A stretch of DNA of 64,000 nt from Candidatus Avelusimicrobium intestinipullorum (GCA_944324635.1 CALUXC010000001.1:186001-250000), one strand, 5' to 3'. Shown: positions 16,226 to 26,834, counted from the stretch's first letter. The notes: generated from the sequence alone by a model not told the origin. A program made the numbers and translations.

Positions 16226-17467
16226 ATGAAACATTTGCTTAATTTATTTACCTTGTTATGCTTCTTGGGGGGAGTGTTTAGTACGCAAGCGTTGGCGTTG
16301 CCCCGCCCCGGCCAGCTAGACGATGTGGCCGGCGTGCCCGGCAAGCGCGGCTACGGCGGCGACGGAGGCGATGCTTTGCGTGCGCGCCTGGGCAGCCCGA
16401 TGGGCCTGGCGGTAGACGCCCGCGGAAACATCTATATATCGGATACGCTCAACCACCGCGTACGGCGTGTGGATATCCGCACGGGGGAAATTGACACCGT
16501 GGCCGGTACCGGCAAAAAAGGATTTGAAAATGACGGCGGCAACGCCGACATGGCCACCTTAAACGGCCCCACGGGCCTGGCTTTTGATTCGCTGGGTAAT
16601 TTGTATATTGCCGATACGGGCAATAACAGAATCCGCATGCTTACGCCCAAAGGCTATTTGTATACCGTAGCGGGAGACGGCCGAAAAGGCTATAACGGGG
16701 ACGGCTTGCGCCCGCTTTCTTCCACGCTTAATAATCCCACCGGGGTTACCGTCAGCCCGCGCGGAGAATTACATATTGCCGATACGGGCAATAACAGAAT
16801 TCGCAAGATAGACCGCCACAGCGGATTTTTGGTGAACGTAGCCGGCAACGGCGAAGCGGGCGACAGCGGCGACTTTGATTTAGCTCAAAATGCCCGCTTA
16901 AATAAACCTTCCGCTTTGGTGTTTGATTCATACGGCAACTTGTTTATTGCCGATACGGGCAACCATCAAGTGCGTTGGGTAGAGCCCAAGCGGCATTTGA
17001 TTTTTACGATTGCCGGCACGGGCAAAAGAGGTTTTTCCGGCGAGGGAGACCGCAAATGCACCGACAGCGCCTTTAGCAACCCTACCGGCTTGGCCGTGGA
17101 TAAAGACGGGCGCCTCTATATCTCCGATACGGACAACCAGCGTATCCGCCGCCTGACGGTGGAAAGCCGCATGGACAGCAAAGTGGTCACCGTAGCCGGC
17201 AGCGGCGAGCGCGGCTATAACGGGGACGGCCTGGACGCCTGGAATACGGATTTGGCCTATCCCGGCGCGATGGTGATTACGCGCCATAATTTGCTGTATT
17301 TTGTGGACACCGGCAACAATTTGGTCCGCCGCGTAACGGCTATTTCCACGGTGGAGCCGCCCGTTAAATATACCGATTACGGCAAGCCCGAATCCCAGCC
17401 GGACGAGCGGAACTTTTTGCAGGTGTTGTTTGGCGGGGGGAGCAAGAAAGCAACTTCCAAAAAATAA
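16226..17467 (+). CDS. Exported NHL-repeat beta-propeller protein
   Basis: The 413-residue protein has a signal peptide (cleavage near TQALA) and about six NHL repeats recognisable by VAGxGxxGxxGD, PxGLAVDxxGNxYIADTGNNRIRxx and similar blocks. The repeats run from residue about 30 to 375 and should form a six-bladed propeller for protein or ligand binding outside the cytoplasm. The C-terminus is Lys/Ser-rich. AAGGAG precedes ATG and a terminator follows. The specific partner is unknown. Confidence 0.9.
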   Translation: MKHLLNLFTLLCFLGGVFSTQALALPRPGQLDDVAGVPGKRGYGGDGGDALRARLGSPMGLAVDARGNIYISDTLNHRVRRVDIRTGEIDTVAGTGKKGFENDGGNADMATLNGPTGLAFDSLGNLYIADTGNNRIRMLTPKGYLYTVAGDGRKGYNGDGLRPLSSTLNNPTGVTVSPRGELHIADTGNNRIRKIDRHSGFLVNVAGNGEAGDSGDFDLAQNARLNKPSALVFDSYGNLFIADTGNHQVRWVEPKRHLIFTIAGTGKRGFSGEGDRKCTDSAFSNPTGLAVDKDGRLYISDTDNQRIRRLTVESRMDSKVVTVAGSGERGYNGDGLDAWNTDLAYPGAMVITRHNLLYFVDTGNNLVRRVTAISTVEPPVKYTDYGKPESQPDERNFLQVLFGGGSKKATSKK

Positions 17468-17496
17468 CGGGAAACACCGGTTGTATGTGAGTTTTT

Positions 17497-17528
17497 AACG
17501 GCACGCTTTTTACGGCGTGCCGTTTTTA
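17497..17528 (+). terminator. Rho-independent terminator
   Basis: The stem AACGGCACGC/GCGTGCCGTT is followed by a T-run downstream of the NHL gene. Confidence 0.85.
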
Positions 17529-17595
17529 TTGGATGGTGGTGTTAATCCTTAGATAAAATGCTACAATGGTTGGTAATCTTGCAGGGAGGATATTT

Positions 17596-20500
17596 ATGAA
17601 CTACACTCGTTTTGTACAGCGTCTAACCGCAGTGGCGGCGGCGCTCTTGTTGTCGGCTGCGGCTTTGTTCGCCGCGCCCGCACTGAAAGTTCTGTCCGCT
17701 ACGCCCAAAGGGCAGCTGACTTATACGGGCCGCCAAGCGGTGAACATTACGTTCAACCAACCGGTGGTGGCGCTGGGGGAAGGAAGCGAATTTTCTTCTT
17801 CCAACTGTCCCATTTCCGTATCGCCCGCGGTAAAGGGCTCCTGCCGTTACAGCGGCACCCAAACGTTGGTGTTTGAACCCGCGGCCGATTGGCCCGACTC
17901 CACCCGTTTTACGGTGACGCTGAAAGCCGGCTTTAAGTCGGCCGTGTCGGGGCAGAAGCTGGCGCAGAACTATACGTTTAATTTTACGACGCCGCTCCCT
18001 GAAGTAAACCAGGTACGTCCTTTTGATAAAGAACACTGGATTAATTTGTATCCTACCTTATATGTAGTGTTCAATATGCCGGTAAACCTGGAAAAGATTT
18101 CCGACTATGTGGAACTTTCTTACCAGGCCCAGCCGGAACCGACGCTGAGCGAAAAAATCGGTTTATCCAAAAATAAACGCCCGGCCATTAAAAAGACGCT
18201 TCCTTTAATTATCCGCCCCATCAGCACGCTGGAACACGAAAAAGATTTCTCTTATTATCAAAAAGAACGTATCGTTGCGATTAATTCCTTGGATACCCTG
18301 CAAAAAGGAACCCGCTATACGCTTACGTTAAAACCCGGATTACCCGGCACGCGCGGTCCCTTGGGGATGGCGAAGGCCTACGAAACCACCTTCTACACCT
18401 ATCCCGACCTGGAAGTAGTGGCCGCGGAAAAAGATGGCTGCCTGCCGTTTAATCCGTCTATTGATTTTTCCTCCCCGGTGCGCATGCGCGAATTGTTTGC
18501 CGCCGCCAAAGTGGAACCGGCTTCCGCCAAACGGGAACTTTCCGAACAGGAATTAAATGCCCTGGGTTCCGACATGGTGGACGCCAAAACCGGCGCGGCC
18601 TATTTCCGCACGCCGCTGTCGTTTTTGAATTTGCAGCCCGGGCAGCAGGTAACGGTAACGTTGGATAAAGGCCTGCAGGATATTTACGGCAATCAGCTGG
18701 GGCAGGATTATCAGCTGACGGTGTCCAACAACGGCTATTGCCCGGCGGTGGACTTTGCCGGCGGCTTGGGCGTGCTGGAAAGCTACTTAAGCCCGCGCCT
18801 GCCGATTGATTTGATGAACACGCCCTCTCTGCCCGTGCGCGGGGCGCGCTTTAATAAAGAAAACTTCATTCCCTTTGATCAGGCCTCCAGCGGCTATTGT
18901 GCACAAAAACCGCTGACGGATCCCACTTTCTCGGGGAACTATACGTTTAAGGACGTTAAAGACCGCACTTATAAAACGTTTATTGATTTGAACAAATTTA
19001 ATCCCACCGCCAAAGACAGCATTATTTTCAGCCAGGTAAAATTGACCGGCAAAAAATATGGCGACAAAGGCTGCTGGGTGTCTTCTACCGACAATATCAC
19101 CGACGTAGGTGTCACGTTCAAAACCTCCCCGGAAAATATTCTGCTCTGGGCCACGTCGTTGGAAACGGGTGAACCGTTGGCCAACCTGGCGGTGGAACTG
19201 CGCGGTAAAGACAATAAGATTTTGTGGACCGGCAGCACCGATATGAACGGTATCGCCCGTGCGCCGGGTTGGAGCAAGCTGGACGTGGAAGTAACGTCTT
19301 GGGGCCAGCCGGAAATTTATGCATTCGTTTCCAGCGCAGGCGGCGATGCGGTCGTAAGCAACTTGTGGAACCAGGGCTTGGAACCTTGGCGCTTTAACTT
19401 GACTTACGATTATAACCCCCAGCGCGATTTTGTACGCTCCTATTTGTTTAGCGACCGCGGCGTATACCGCCCCGGTGAAACGATGTACCTCAAAGGCGTT
19501 TCCCGCCTGATGAAAGACGGTGCCTGGCAGCTGCCCGAAGTGGTGCGCGGTACCGTGCAGATTTTGGACTACCGCGGCGAAGAAGTGCTCAAACAAGACG
19601 TCACCGTTTCTGCCGCCATGGGTACGTTTGATTTGAAGTTTGATATCCCCAAAGACGCGTTTACCGGTTCTTGGACGGCGTCCTTTATGCCTTATATTAA
19701 GGATATGCCGGACGCTCCCCGCGCGTATTATTCCTTCCGCGTGGAAGCCGTTAAACAGGCGGATTTCAAAGTAAATCTGCGCCCCGAAGCCGAGAACTAT
19801 CTCTCCGGGCAGGAAGCTTCTTTTGCGGCTTCCGCTCAGTACAATTTCGGTTCTCCGCTGGCCGACGCCAAGGCCCAGTGGACCCTGCGCCGCGAAATGG
19901 CCTGGTTTGAACCGAAAGGATTTGACGGATATACCTTTACGCCCTATTTCCTGCGCGAAAACGAATATAGAGATAACGGCAAATTGCTGCTTAATTCCTC
20001 CGGTGCGTTGGACGCGAAAGGGGCCATTTCCTTCTCGGCGCGCATGCCGTCGGTTTCGTTCCCGGTGAGGGTGTATGCGGAGCTGGGTGTGCAGTCTCCC
20101 GCCCGCCAGGAATTGTTTGCCCGCTCGTCGGTGCTGGTGCACCCGGCTTCGTTCTATCTGGGCAGCAAGCTGTTGGCGGAACGCGTGGAAGTGGGCGAAC
20201 CCGTCCGCGCCGAAATTGTGGCCGTTACGCCGCAAGGCAAACGCACGGAAGCTACCGTTACGGCCAAAATCCGCAAAGAACAATGGATGAGCGTGCGCAA
20301 GACGGGGCTGTCCGGCCGCTTGGAATGGGTGAGCGAAAAGAAAGTGACGGAACTGCCTACCCAAACCTTAAAAGTGGGCGAAAAAGGCGCGGTGTTGTCG
20401 TTTAACCCCGCCGAATCCGGCAGCTATTATGTAACGCTTTCCACTACCGATGAATCCGGCCGCCAAGTGCTGGGCGGGTTTGACGTATTCGTCTATGGCG

Positions 20501-23247
20501 AAGGACAGGCTTACTGGAAGAAAACGGACGACGATTTGCTGGTGCTCAAGCAAGATAAAAATTCCTACAAACCCGGCAAAACGGCCCGCATTGCGGTGGA
20601 GTCCCCTTACGAAAAAGCCCTGGCTTTGGTGACGGTGGAACGCGAAGGTATTTTGGACGCGTGGATTACGCCCGTAAAAGGCGGGGCCGATTATATTGAA
20701 GTGCCGGTGAAGCCTTCTTATCTGCCCAATGTGTATGTGGGCGTAACGCTGGTGCGCGGCCGCAGTGCCGACCCCGTTAACGACAAAGGCCTGGATTTGG
20801 GTAAACCGCAAGGGAAAGTGGGCTACGTCAATTTGACGGTTCAGCCCGACTCCAAACGCCTGGAACCCGTGGTAAAAACCAATAAGGAAAAATACCGCCC
20901 GGGCGAAGAAGTAACGCTTAAAATTACGGCAAAATCCAACGTCAAAAACGTTCCCGCCGAAGTAGTGGTAATGGTGGTGGACGAAGGCGTGTTGGCGTTG
21001 ACCGATTACAAAACGCCGGATTTGTTTGACTATTTCTACGGTTCTCGCCCCGTGTCCGTCTTTACGATGGACAACCGCGTGTACGTGGTGGGCCAGCGCA
21101 ACTTTGGCGAAAAAGGCGAAAACCGCGGCGGCGGCGGCTCGGCCGACGCCAAATTGGGCGGCGTGGACTTGCGCAGCAACTTCTCGTTTACGCCTTACTT
21201 TAACGCGGCCGTCACGACCGACAAAAAAGGCCGTGCGGAAGTGAAATTCAAACTGCCCGACAACTTAACCAAATTCCGCGTGATGGCCGTGGCCATGACG
21301 GCGGACGAATTCGGTTCGGCGGAAACTGCCATACAGGTTTCCAAACCGCTGATGGTGACCTCCAACCTGCCGCGCTTTGCCCGCAAAGGGGACCAGTTCT
21401 CCTGCGGCGCGGTGGTGTACAACTATGAAGATAAAAAAGGCGAAATGACGGTCACCGCGCAGGCGGAAGGCGCCGTGAAACTCACCGGCCCGGCTCAGCA
21501 GCAGGTGAATGTGCCGCTGGGACAGGCGCGCGAAGTAACCTGGGCGTGCCAAGCCGAAAAAGACGGCCCGGCCACGGTATCGTTTAGCGTGAAAGGGCAG
21601 AAAGAGTCCGACGGCGTACGCGCCGAATTTACGGTATCTTCCGTAGAAAAGAAGCAGACGCTGGCGCTGTATGCGTCCACGGCTTCTTCGCAGGAAGAAC
21701 TGTTGGATAAACCGGGTAATTTGAACCAGGAAGCGGATAACCGCATTACGCTTTCGCTGGCGTCTACGGCCCTGCTTAACCTGAAAGGTTCCATGCTCTA
21801 CCTGATGACCTATCCGTATGATTGTTTGGAACAGAAAATGTCCAAAATCCTGCCGGTCATTTCGGGAGCTGAGCTGGTGGAAGATTTCAAACTGGGCGAC
21901 ATGACCCAATTAAAAGCCCAAGTGCAGGACGTGCTGGATACGCTGTCGCAGTATCAGGCTTCTGCCGGCGGGTATGGCTACTGGAAAGGCTCGTTGCCCG
22001 ATCCGTACGTCACGGCTTACGCGCTGGAAGTAAATTATCTGGCCAAACAAGCCGGTTATAAAGTGCAGGAAAAATCGCTTGAACAGGCGGCCAAATGGCT
22101 GGAAGGTGCCTTCGCTTCCAAAGTGCAAAAGGCGTATGCGTATTCCTCTTTGGAAACGGATACCGCCCGTGCGTATGCGGTGTATGTGTTGGCGCTGTAC
22201 GGCAAGAACGTGCAAAGCGCGTTTAACAACCTCTATGGCAAATTGGGGTCCATGCCGCTGGCGGCCAATGCCTATTTGTTAAAAGCGGCCCAAGCGATGG
22301 GCAATACGGACGAAGTAAAAGGTAAAATTGCCCAGAGCCTGCTGAACCATATTGCTTATACGCCGCAGTCTGCGTATTTTGACGCGCCCGAAGAAATGCC
22401 CTGGCTGCATATGAGCAACGTTAAATCCACGGCCTTGGCGCTGGACGCTTTGCTTTACGCCAAACAGCCTTTTAACGACGCTTTCAAGACGGCCTCCTGG
22501 ATGCTTACCCAGTTAAACGCCGAAGGCCACTGGAACAACACCAGCGTCAATGCGGCGGCGTTTACCGCTTTGAACACGTACTATCGCACCATGGAAAGCG
22601 TGGAGCCCGATTATGCGGCTTCCGCCAAACTGGGTGCCAAAGCGGTGCTGGAAGCTTCTTTCAAAGGCCGCACGCTGGACAGCCGCGCCGCGTCTATCCC
22701 GTTTGCCGAGGCTTACGGAACCGGTACCGAAACGCGCGTGACGTTTGCCAAGCAGGGTGCGGGTACACTGTATTACACCCTGGGCCAGGAATACGAACCG
22801 CTTTCGTATGAAAAACCGGTGGACGCCGGGTTTACGGTGTCGCGCGAAATTACGACGCTGGACGGCAAACCCGTAACCGAAATCGTGGCGGGCGAACGCT
22901 ACAAAATTACGCTCCACGTCAAAAATGCGGCTTCGCGCCACTTCGTGGTGGTGGAAGATTTTATCCCTGCCGGGTTTGAAATCATCAACACCTCGTTGGC
23001 CACCGAATCGGCCGAACAGGCTTCCATGCTTAACGCGGGTGGCTATAACGGCTTTGAACGCGATGAAAAGTATGATGACCGCATCGCGGCGTTTGCCGAT
23101 TATCTGCCGGCCGGGGAACACGAATATTCTTACCTGGTATCCGCTTCCGTGGCGGGCACATTTGCGTACCCCAGCTTGTGGGCCAGCCAGATGTACGAGC
23201 CCGCGGTGTTTGGCCGCAACGCTACCGAAACGCTTGTCATTAAATAA
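17596..23247 (+). CDS. Bacterial alpha-2-macroglobulin (thioester type)
   Basis: This 1883-residue exported protein has bacterial A2M architecture: repeated beta-sandwich (MG) domains, a bait-like middle, an alpha-2-macroglobulin core (FTPYFNAAVTTDKKGRAEVKF, LPDNLTKFRVMAVAMT), then a complement-like helical thioester domain. The reactive thioester CLEQ (Cys1410-Gln1413) is intact in TYPYDCLEQKMS, so covalent trapping of proteases is expected. The signal peptide (cleavage near LFAAPA) lacks a lipobox Cys, so unlike E. coli YfhM it should be soluble periplasmic. ATG 17596 follows GGGAGGA; an upstream in-frame start lacks a ribosome-binding site. Its stop overlaps pbpC by one base, the classic A2M-PBP1c pairing. 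Confidence 0.93.
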   Translation: MNYTRFVQRLTAVAAALLLSAAALFAAPALKVLSATPKGQLTYTGRQAVNITFNQPVVALGEGSEFSSSNCPISVSPAVKGSCRYSGTQTLVFEPAADWPDSTRFTVTLKAGFKSAVSGQKLAQNYTFNFTTPLPEVNQVRPFDKEHWINLYPTLYVVFNMPVNLEKISDYVELSYQAQPEPTLSEKIGLSKNKRPAIKKTLPLIIRPISTLEHEKDFSYYQKERIVAINSLDTLQKGTRYTLTLKPGLPGTRGPLGMAKAYETTFYTYPDLEVVAAEKDGCLPFNPSIDFSSPVRMRELFAAAKVEPASAKRELSEQELNALGSDMVDAKTGAAYFRTPLSFLNLQPGQQVTVTLDKGLQDIYGNQLGQDYQLTVSNNGYCPAVDFAGGLGVLESYLSPRLPIDLMNTPSLPVRGARFNKENFIPFDQASSGYCAQKPLTDPTFSGNYTFKDVKDRTYKTFIDLNKFNPTAKDSIIFSQVKLTGKKYGDKGCWVSSTDNITDVGVTFKTSPENILLWATSLETGEPLANLAVELRGKDNKILWTGSTDMNGIARAPGWSKLDVEVTSWGQPEIYAFVSSAGGDAVVSNLWNQGLEPWRFNLTYDYNPQRDFVRSYLFSDRGVYRPGETMYLKGVSRLMKDGAWQLPEVVRGTVQILDYRGEEVLKQDVTVSAAMGTFDLKFDIPKDAFTGSWTASFMPYIKDMPDAPRAYYSFRVEAVKQADFKVNLRPEAENYLSGQEASFAASAQYNFGSPLADAKAQWTLRREMAWFEPKGFDGYTFTPYFLRENEYRDNGKLLLNSSGALDAKGAISFSARMPSVSFPVRVYAELGVQSPARQELFARSSVLVHPASFYLGSKLLAERVEVGEPVRAEIVAVTPQGKRTEATVTAKIRKEQWMSVRKTGLSGRLEWVSEKKVTELPTQTLKVGEKGAVLSFNPAESGSYYVTLSTTDESGRQVLGGFDVFVYGEGQAYWKKTDDDLLVLKQDKNSYKPGKTARIAVESPYEKALALVTVEREGILDAWITPVKGGADYIEVPVKPSYLPNVYVGVTLVRGRSADPVNDKGLDLGKPQGKVGYVNLTVQPDSKRLEPVVKTNKEKYRPGEEVTLKITAKSNVKNVPAEVVVMVVDEGVLALTDYKTPDLFDYFYGSRPVSVFTMDNRVYVVGQRNFGEKGENRGGGGSADAKLGGVDLRSNFSFTPYFNAAVTTDKKGRAEVKFKLPDNLTKFRVMAVAMTADEFGSAETAIQVSKPLMVTSNLPRFARKGDQFSCGAVVYNYEDKKGEMTVTAQAEGAVKLTGPAQQQVNVPLGQAREVTWACQAEKDGPATVSFSVKGQKESDGVRAEFTVSSVEKKQTLALYASTASSQEELLDKPGNLNQEADNRITLSLASTALLNLKGSMLYLMTYPYDCLEQKMSKILPVISGAELVEDFKLGDMTQLKAQVQDVLDTLSQYQASAGGYGYWKGSLPDPYVTAYALEVNYLAKQAGYKVQEKSLEQAAKWLEGAFASKVQKAYAYSSLETDTARAYAVYVLALYGKNVQSAFNNLYGKLGSMPLAANAYLLKAAQAMGNTDEVKGKIAQSLLNHIAYTPQSAYFDAPEEMPWLHMSNVKSTALALDALLYAKQPFNDAFKTASWMLTQLNAEGHWNNTSVNAAAFTALNTYYRTMESVEPDYAASAKLGAKAVLEASFKGRTLDSRAASIPFAEAYGTGTETRVTFAKQGAGTLYYTLGQEYEPLSYEKPVDAGFTVSREITTLDGKPVTEIVAGERYKITLHVKNAASRHFVVVEDFIPAGFEIINTSLATESAEQASMLNAGGYNGFERDEKYDDRIAAFADYLPAGEHEYSYLVSASVAGTFAYPSLWASQMYEPAVFGRNATETLVIK

Positions 23248-25355
23248 TGATGCGGCGTATTTGGAAAGCTCTTCTTGTATTGCTTCTTCCCTGCTTAGTT
23301 TGCGGGGAAGAAGCTTTTTTGACGCCTTCCAAACAAATTTATGACCGCTATGGCGCGCCCATGCGCGGTTTTTTGTCCGAAAATAACACCTACTATTTGC
23401 CCGTTCCTTTGACGGACATTTCCCCTTGGCTGATTGCCGCGGCCCTGGCGGCGGAAGACAAGCGTTTCTTCTCGCACCCGGGGGTAGACGTGAAGGCCGT
23501 TTTGCGGGCGGCGTGGCAGAACGTGTCGGACGGGGAAATCGTATCCGGTGCGTCCACCATCACCCAGCAGCTGGCCCGCGCCATAGAGCCGCGCCCGCGC
23601 ACCTTGTGGGGCAAGGCCAAGGAAGCCTACAATGCGCTTGTGTTAGAGCGCAAGATGACCAAAGAAGAAATTTTGGAAGAATATTTTAACTTGCTGGAAT
23701 TGGGCAACTTAACCCAAGGGGTGGAGGCCGCCAGCCGGTTTTATTTTGGCGTATCGGCGGGTGAATTGTCCCTTTCGCAGGCGGCTTTTTTGGCGGGGCT
23801 TATCAAATCGCCCACCTACTACAATCCGCTGAAGCATTTTTCGCGCGCGCTTAAACGGCGCGACTGGGTGCTTTCGCGCATGTTGGAAAACGGATTTATA
23901 GACGAAGAAATGTACCAAATCGCCTTGTCCGAAAAACTGGAATTAAAAACCGCCGCCAGGCCTTTTGATGCGCCTCATTTTACGCGGTTTTTGTATCCGC
24001 TGTTGCCAAAAGACGCACAAGATGTTTATTCCACGCTGGACCGTGAACTGCAGCTGTATGCCGAACAACTGGTCAAAAACTATATTTCGCAATTAAAAGA
24101 AGAAAACGTGACTAATGGCGCCGTGGTGGTGCTGGATAATGCCACGGGGGGGATTTTGGCCTATGTGGGGTCGGCCGATTTTTATAATGCCCGCTATAAC
24201 GGACAGGTGGACGGGGCCCGCGCCCTGCGTCAGCCCGGTTCTGCCTTAAAGCCGTTTGTGTACGGGCTTACGTTTGAAAGCGGCAAGCTTACGCCCGCTT
24301 CGCTGTTAGATGATGAAGACACTTTTTTTGAGGGGGGATTTCGCCCTCGCAATTATGACGAGAATTACCACGGTTTTGTGTCTGCCCGCTCGGCGTTGGC
24401 CTGTTCGTATAACATTCCGGCCGTAAAAGCCGCCGAAAAGACGGGCGCGTCCAATTTGCTGGCGCTGCTGCGGCGGGCGGGGCTGGTGAGTTTGGAAAAA
24501 CCGGCCGATTTTTATGGTTTGGGGCTGGCGCTTGGAAACGGGGAAGTGCGCCTGTTGGATTTGACCAATGCCTATGCGGCTTTAGCCCGCGGCGGCGTGT
24601 ATAAGCCCATGTTGGCCGCCTACAAGCCCCTTATTTATCTGCCCGGCCGGGAAACGCGCATTTTTACGCCGCAAACGGCTTATTTGGTAACGGATATCCT
24701 GGCCGACAACAACGCCCGCGCGCCTGCATTTGGGCTTAATTCGGCGCTTTCCGTGCCGTTTGCGTTGGCGGCTAAAACAGGTACGTCCAAGGATTATAAA
24801 GACAACTTTACCATGGCCTATACGCCGCGGTGGACTATTGGCGTGTGGGTGGGCAATTTTGATGCCCAGCCGATGCAAAAGGTGTCCGGCGTGACGGGGG
24901 CCGGCCCGATTATGCACGATTTGGCCGTTTACTTGCAAGAAAAGTATCCCTCACCTCCTTTTGAACAGCCCGAAGGCGTGACTCGGGCATTGGTGTGCAC
25001 GCAAAGCGGGCTTCTGGCGGGGGAACATTGTACCCATACGAAGGAAGAAGTGTTTGACTCCAAACATATTCCCGCCGTATGTGACGGCAAACACCGCACG
25101 GAAGAGCCGGATTTGAAAATAGTTTCTCCCACGGCGGGGGACGTGTTTAAGGTGGATCCGTCGGTGCCGCTAGACTCGCAGGCCGTTAAGTTTCAGGCCG
25201 TTTGCCCAAGCGGGGCCTGTGCCTGGACGCTGGACGGGAAAAAATTGCCCGGTTCGGCCTGTCAAACCTGGTGGACCCTGCAAGCAGGCAAGCACCGCTT
25301 GGAAGTGCGTTGCGGAAAGAAAAAAGAAAGTTTGGCTTTTGAAGTTTTACCGTAA
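23247..25355 (+). CDS. pbpC: Penicillin-binding protein 1C
   Basis: The 702-residue bifunctional peptidoglycan synthase has a GT51 glycosyltransferase domain (EDKRFFSHPGVD near residue 70, GASTITQQLAR, ERKMTKEEILEEYFN) and a transpeptidase domain (SALK near residue 332, SYN, KTGTSKDY near residue 510). A C-terminal Cys-containing beta domain of the PBP1C type follows. The N-terminus is a membrane anchor or signal. The start overlaps the A2M stop (TAATG), so they are translationally coupled; together they are thought to repair wall and guard against proteases at breach sites. A terminator follows at 25371. Confidence 0.95.
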   Translation: MMRRIWKALLVLLLPCLVCGEEAFLTPSKQIYDRYGAPMRGFLSENNTYYLPVPLTDISPWLIAAALAAEDKRFFSHPGVDVKAVLRAAWQNVSDGEIVSGASTITQQLARAIEPRPRTLWGKAKEAYNALVLERKMTKEEILEEYFNLLELGNLTQGVEAASRFYFGVSAGELSLSQAAFLAGLIKSPTYYNPLKHFSRALKRRDWVLSRMLENGFIDEEMYQIALSEKLELKTAARPFDAPHFTRFLYPLLPKDAQDVYSTLDRELQLYAEQLVKNYISQLKEENVTNGAVVVLDNATGGILAYVGSADFYNARYNGQVDGARALRQPGSALKPFVYGLTFESGKLTPASLLDDEDTFFEGGFRPRNYDENYHGFVSARSALACSYNIPAVKAAEKTGASNLLALLRRAGLVSLEKPADFYGLGLALGNGEVRLLDLTNAYAALARGGVYKPMLAAYKPLIYLPGRETRIFTPQTAYLVTDILADNNARAPAFGLNSALSVPFALAAKTGTSKDYKDNFTMAYTPRWTIGVWVGNFDAQPMQKVSGVTGAGPIMHDLAVYLQEKYPSPPFEQPEGVTRALVCTQSGLLAGEHCTHTKEEVFDSKHIPAVCDGKHRTEEPDLKIVSPTAGDVFKVDPSVPLDSQAVKFQAVCPSGACAWTLDGKKLPGSACQTWWTLQAGKHRLEVRCGKKKESLAFEVLP

Positions 25356-25370
25356 AAATAAACAGCAAAT

Positions 25371-25406
25371 AAAAAATCCCGGCGTTTCTGGCGCCGGGAT
25401 TTTTTT
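25371..25406. terminator. Bidirectional terminator
   Basis: The stem AAATCCCGGCG/CGCCGGGATTT, flanked by A- and T-runs, separates the converging pbpC and MATE genes. Confidence 0.88.
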
Positions 25407-25415
25407 GTAAACGGG

Positions 25416-26816
25416 TTAGGCTTGTTGGCGGGCGGGGGAATGTTTTTTGCTAAAGAAGAAGTTTTGGCCGTGCTTGTCAAAAAATCTTTTAATCATCACC
25501 ACCGCCATGGACGTGGATATGGCGTCTGCAAAAACCGGGGCCAAAAATACGCCCGTAAGCCCCCAGAAAAGCGGCAGAATAAGCACCAGCGGAATAACCA
25601 GCAATACCTGGCGGGACAAGCTTAAAAAGGCGGCTTTTAAGGGCTTGTTGATGGCCTGGAAGAAGCTGGTGGTAAGCACCTGCAGGGGCACAATGGGCAG
25701 CAAGATGTTAAACAGGCGTATCACGCGGGAAGACAGGTCCACCAGGGCCGTATCGCTGGCGTTAAAGGCCGAGGCTATCGGCCGGGCGAAAATTTCCAAC
25801 AGTACAAATCCTACCGTGGTAATAGCCACGCCCCAGCGCATGGCCATTTTAAGCGTTTGAATGGCCGTAGCGTATTTGCGGGCGCCGTAGTTGTAGCCGA
25901 TAAGCGGCTGCGCTCCCTGCGAAATGCCGATTAACGGCATCATTACCAGCGTGTTGACGCTGACGGCTATCCCCACCGCCGAAATAGCCAAATTCCCGCC
26001 GTATTTTAGCAGCGAATGGTTCAAAATAACGTTTAGCGTGCTGGAGGCCAGCTGAAAAGCAAATTGCGAAAATCCGATGGCCATGCTGCCTAGCGCGATG
26101 TATTTTTTCAAACGGAAAAAACGCCAATGCAGTTTATAAAAGCTGCGCTGTCCCGTAAAGAACAAAAGCACCCAGATAAACGACACCGTTTGTCCGCTCA
26201 CCGTGGCGGCTGCGGCGCCCTGTATCCCCCAACCCAATACAAAAATGTAAATCGGGCCCAGCACGATATTGATAAGCGCCCCAATAAATTGGGTGGCCAT
26301 GGCGGTTTTGGGGTGGCCGGAGGAGCGGATAAAGTTGTTTAACCCGATACTAATGCCAAACAAAAAGTACCCCGGCAGTACCACTTGGGCATAGGCGCGG
26401 GAATAGGGCAGGATTTCGGCGTCCGCCCCTAAAAAGCTGAGGAACTGGTCCAAAAACAAATAACTCCCCAGCGTAATAGCGCCGGATATTAACGCAAGCA
26501 GAACAAAGGCGTTTCCCAAAATCATCTGCGCTTCTTCTTCTTTCTTTTCGCCCAGGCGAATGGAAAAAAGCGCGTTGGCCCCTACGCCAATAAGCGCACT
26601 AAAACCCATATAGATAAGCCCCAGCGGGAACAGAATGGTGATGCCGGCCAGGCCGTTTGCCCCTACGTCCTGCCCCACATAAATGCGGGAAATGATGTTG
26701 TACACCGCGTTGACGAACATGCCGGCCATGGCGGGGGCGGAAAATTTAATCAGCAGTTGCGAAATGGTTTTTGCCTTAAAAGGATTCTTTTCGTGAATGG
26801 ATACGGCTTTTGCCAT
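25416..26816 (-). CDS. MATE-family multidrug/cation antiporter
   Basis: The 466-residue protein has 12 predicted hydrophobic segments in two MatE halves: ISQLLIKFSAPAMAGMFVNAVYNI...YVGQDVGANGLAG at the start, and the second half beginning SMAIGFSQFAFQLASSTLNVI. GISQGAQPLIGYNYGA is characteristic. It exports drugs or metabolites in exchange for Na+ or H+. ATG 26816 is chosen because GGAGGA lies just upstream; a longer frame would span a GC-rich stem-loop (26835-26863) in the leader. Confidence 0.93.
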   Translation of the reverse strand: MAKAVSIHEKNPFKAKTISQLLIKFSAPAMAGMFVNAVYNIISRIYVGQDVGANGLAGITILFPLGLIYMGFSALIGVGANALFSIRLGEKKEEEAQMILGNAFVLLALISGAITLGSYLFLDQFLSFLGADAEILPYSRAYAQVVLPGYFLFGISIGLNNFIRSSGHPKTAMATQFIGALINIVLGPIYIFVLGWGIQGAAAATVSGQTVSFIWVLLFFTGQRSFYKLHWRFFRLKKYIALGSMAIGFSQFAFQLASSTLNVILNHSLLKYGGNLAISAVGIAVSVNTLVMMPLIGISQGAQPLIGYNYGARKYATAIQTLKMAMRWGVAITTVGFVLLEIFARPIASAFNASDTALVDLSSRVIRLFNILLPIVPLQVLTTSFFQAINKPLKAAFLSLSRQVLLVIPLVLILPLFWGLTGVFLAPVFADAISTSMAVVMIKRFFDKHGQNFFFSKKHSPARQQA

Positions 26817-26834
26817 ACAAAATTCCTCCGACAA

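Noticed and set aside
18787..20364. A 525-codon open frame antisense to the alpha-2-macroglobulin gene
   Set aside because: It has the composition of a reverse-complement shadow (Phe, His, Arg-rich) and lies entirely within the A2M coding sequence, which has coherent domains.
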